Assembly: GCA_005778315.1 (NCBI GenBank)
Contig: SXOW01000228.1
Location: 1 to 5,221, forward strand
Length of the DNA stretch: 5,221 nucleotides
DNA from: Acidobacteriota bacterium
Lineage (GTDB): Bacteria > Acidobacteriota > Vicinamibacteria > Vicinamibacterales > UBA8438
Reading direction: 5' to 3'
Part shown: positions 4,636 to 5,221 of the stretch, one piece after another
Numbering within the stretch: position 1 is the first letter of the stretch
How the letters are laid out: each line of letters begins with the position of its first letter
Notes under the pieces: model-generated
What the model saw: the letters and a program-made list of their open reading frames with translations, nothing else
Told to the model about the DNA's origin: nothing
Database searches by the model: none
Program-made: the position numbers and the translations under genes

Positions 4636-5221
4636 ATGGCGCATAAGCACGTGCTGTTCCGGGCAGAGGCCCGGCAGAAGGTGGCGGAGGGCGTGCGTGC
4701 CCTCGCCGAAACGGTTGGGGTCACACTGGGCCCGAGATCGAAGTCAGTCCTGGTCGGCAAGAAATGGGGTGTTCCTCTCGTGTGCGATGACGGGGTGACG
4801 ATCGCCAAGGAGTTCTCGGTCAAAGATCCCGAGCAGGATCTCGGCGCGCAGATGATCCGCCAAGCGGCGGTCAAGACCGGCGATGCCGTCGGCGACGGGA
4901 CCACGACCTCGATCCTCCTCGCCCGTGCCATCGTCGACGAGGGGCTGAAGAACATCGCCGCGGGCTCGAGCGCTATCGAGATCAAACGCGGTTTGCAGCG
5001 CGGGCTCGCGGTCGTGGTTGCCGAGCTCAAGCGGTTGTCGAGACCGGTCGAGAGCCAGCGCGAGCGGGCGCAGGTGGCGACCATCTCGGGCCACGGTGAC
5101 CAGGAGATCGGCGAACTCGTGGCCGAGGCGATGGAGAAGGTCGGCCGCGAGGGCGTCGTCTCGGTCGAGGAGGCCAAGGGCATCGAAACCGTTCTCGAGG
5201 TCGTCGAGGGGATGCAGTTCG
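4636..5221 (+). CDS. groEL: Chaperonin GroEL (Cpn60/TCP-1 family), divergent paralogue, N-terminal part
   Basis: GroEL forms a cytosolic double-ring ATPase that encloses and folds proteins, normally with GroES as lid. The frame runs off the window after 195 of about 540 residues. Nucleotide-site residues are present: TLGPRSKSV (30-38, where E. coli has LGPKGRNV), Asp52 in CDDGVTIAKE, and Asp87 in AVGDGTTTS (84-92). The intermediate-domain region TISGHGD and the segment EAMEKVGREGVVSVEEA followed by VVEGMQF are also typical. Lys34 and Lys51 of E. coli GroEL are replaced by Arg and Asp, and the N-terminus MAHKHVLFRAEARQKV departs from MAAKDVKFG. This marks an alternative GroEL lineage rather than the housekeeping copy. 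No groES precedes it in this window. The start is set by GAGGTG four to five bases before the ATG. The leader directly follows an apparent intron remnant, and no CIRCE element is present. Confidence 0.95.
   Translation, partial: MAHKHVLFRAEARQKVAEGVRALAETVGVTLGPRSKSVLVGKKWGVPLVCDDGVTIAKEFSVKDPEQDLGAQMIRQAAVKTGDAVGDGTTTSILLARAIVDEGLKNIAAGSSAIEIKRGLQRGLAVVVAELKRLSRPVESQRERAQVATISGHGDQEIGELVAEAMEKVGREGVVSVEEAKGIETVLEVVEGMQF

Noticed and set aside
4214..4798. A 194-codon plus-strand open frame running into groEL
   Set aside because: It passes through base-paired, intron-like sequence and continues out of frame into groEL, whose own frame is unmistakable; a read-through of structured RNA sequence is more likely.

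Overview
The window is GC-rich and densely coding. It suggests a Gram-negative-type bacterium, because it has an exported HtrA-type protein, GGAGG-like ribosome binding sites and C/G-ending third codon positions. The tone of the proteins fits Acidobacteriota or a similar high-GC soil or groundwater lineage, but that is an impression and not a placement. The theme is stress response and protein quality control: isoaspartate repair methyltransferase, small heat-shock protein, HtrA, universal stress protein and a chaperonin.

Layout. Bases 1-315 (+) are the C-terminal half of protein-L-isoaspartate O-methyltransferase. One base later a GTG opens what reads like the first ~14 residues of an ABC transporter ATPase (317 onward). 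That reading collapses where it meets the end of a convergent (-) gene for a 114-residue helical protein (342-686), so this looks like a rearrangement junction. A 415-bp divergent intergenic region (687-1101) leads to hsp20 (1102-1629) and then an HtrA-like gene (1710-2483). The HtrA reading frame is open, but it has lost the catalytic serine and first PDZ region through an apparent in-frame internal deletion. A 566-bp stretch without a convincing gene follows (2484-3049). Next come a truncated DUF302 gene (3050-3226), which overlaps by ATGA a universal stress protein gene (3223-3741), and a 120-residue unknown with a possible ribbon-helix-helix core (3855-4217). A structured non-coding stretch (about 4300-4620) resembles domain I of a bacterial group II intron without its reverse transcriptase. 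The start of a divergent groEL (4636 to the window end) closes the window.

How it fits together. Hsp20 holds unfolding clients, GroEL refolds them, HtrA normally degrades or holds envelope proteins, Usp and DUF302 proteins travel with stress islands, and PCMT repairs aged proteins. This resembles a protein-quality-control accessory island joined to a core operon at about position 350.

The most striking observation is that four loci in 5 kb (ABC ATPase start, HtrA, DUF302, intron) each keep a recognisable 5' part and lack a following segment, while the next gene keeps its own leader. That is either real island decay by repeated deletion or an assembly/collapse artefact, and read-level checking would separate the two.
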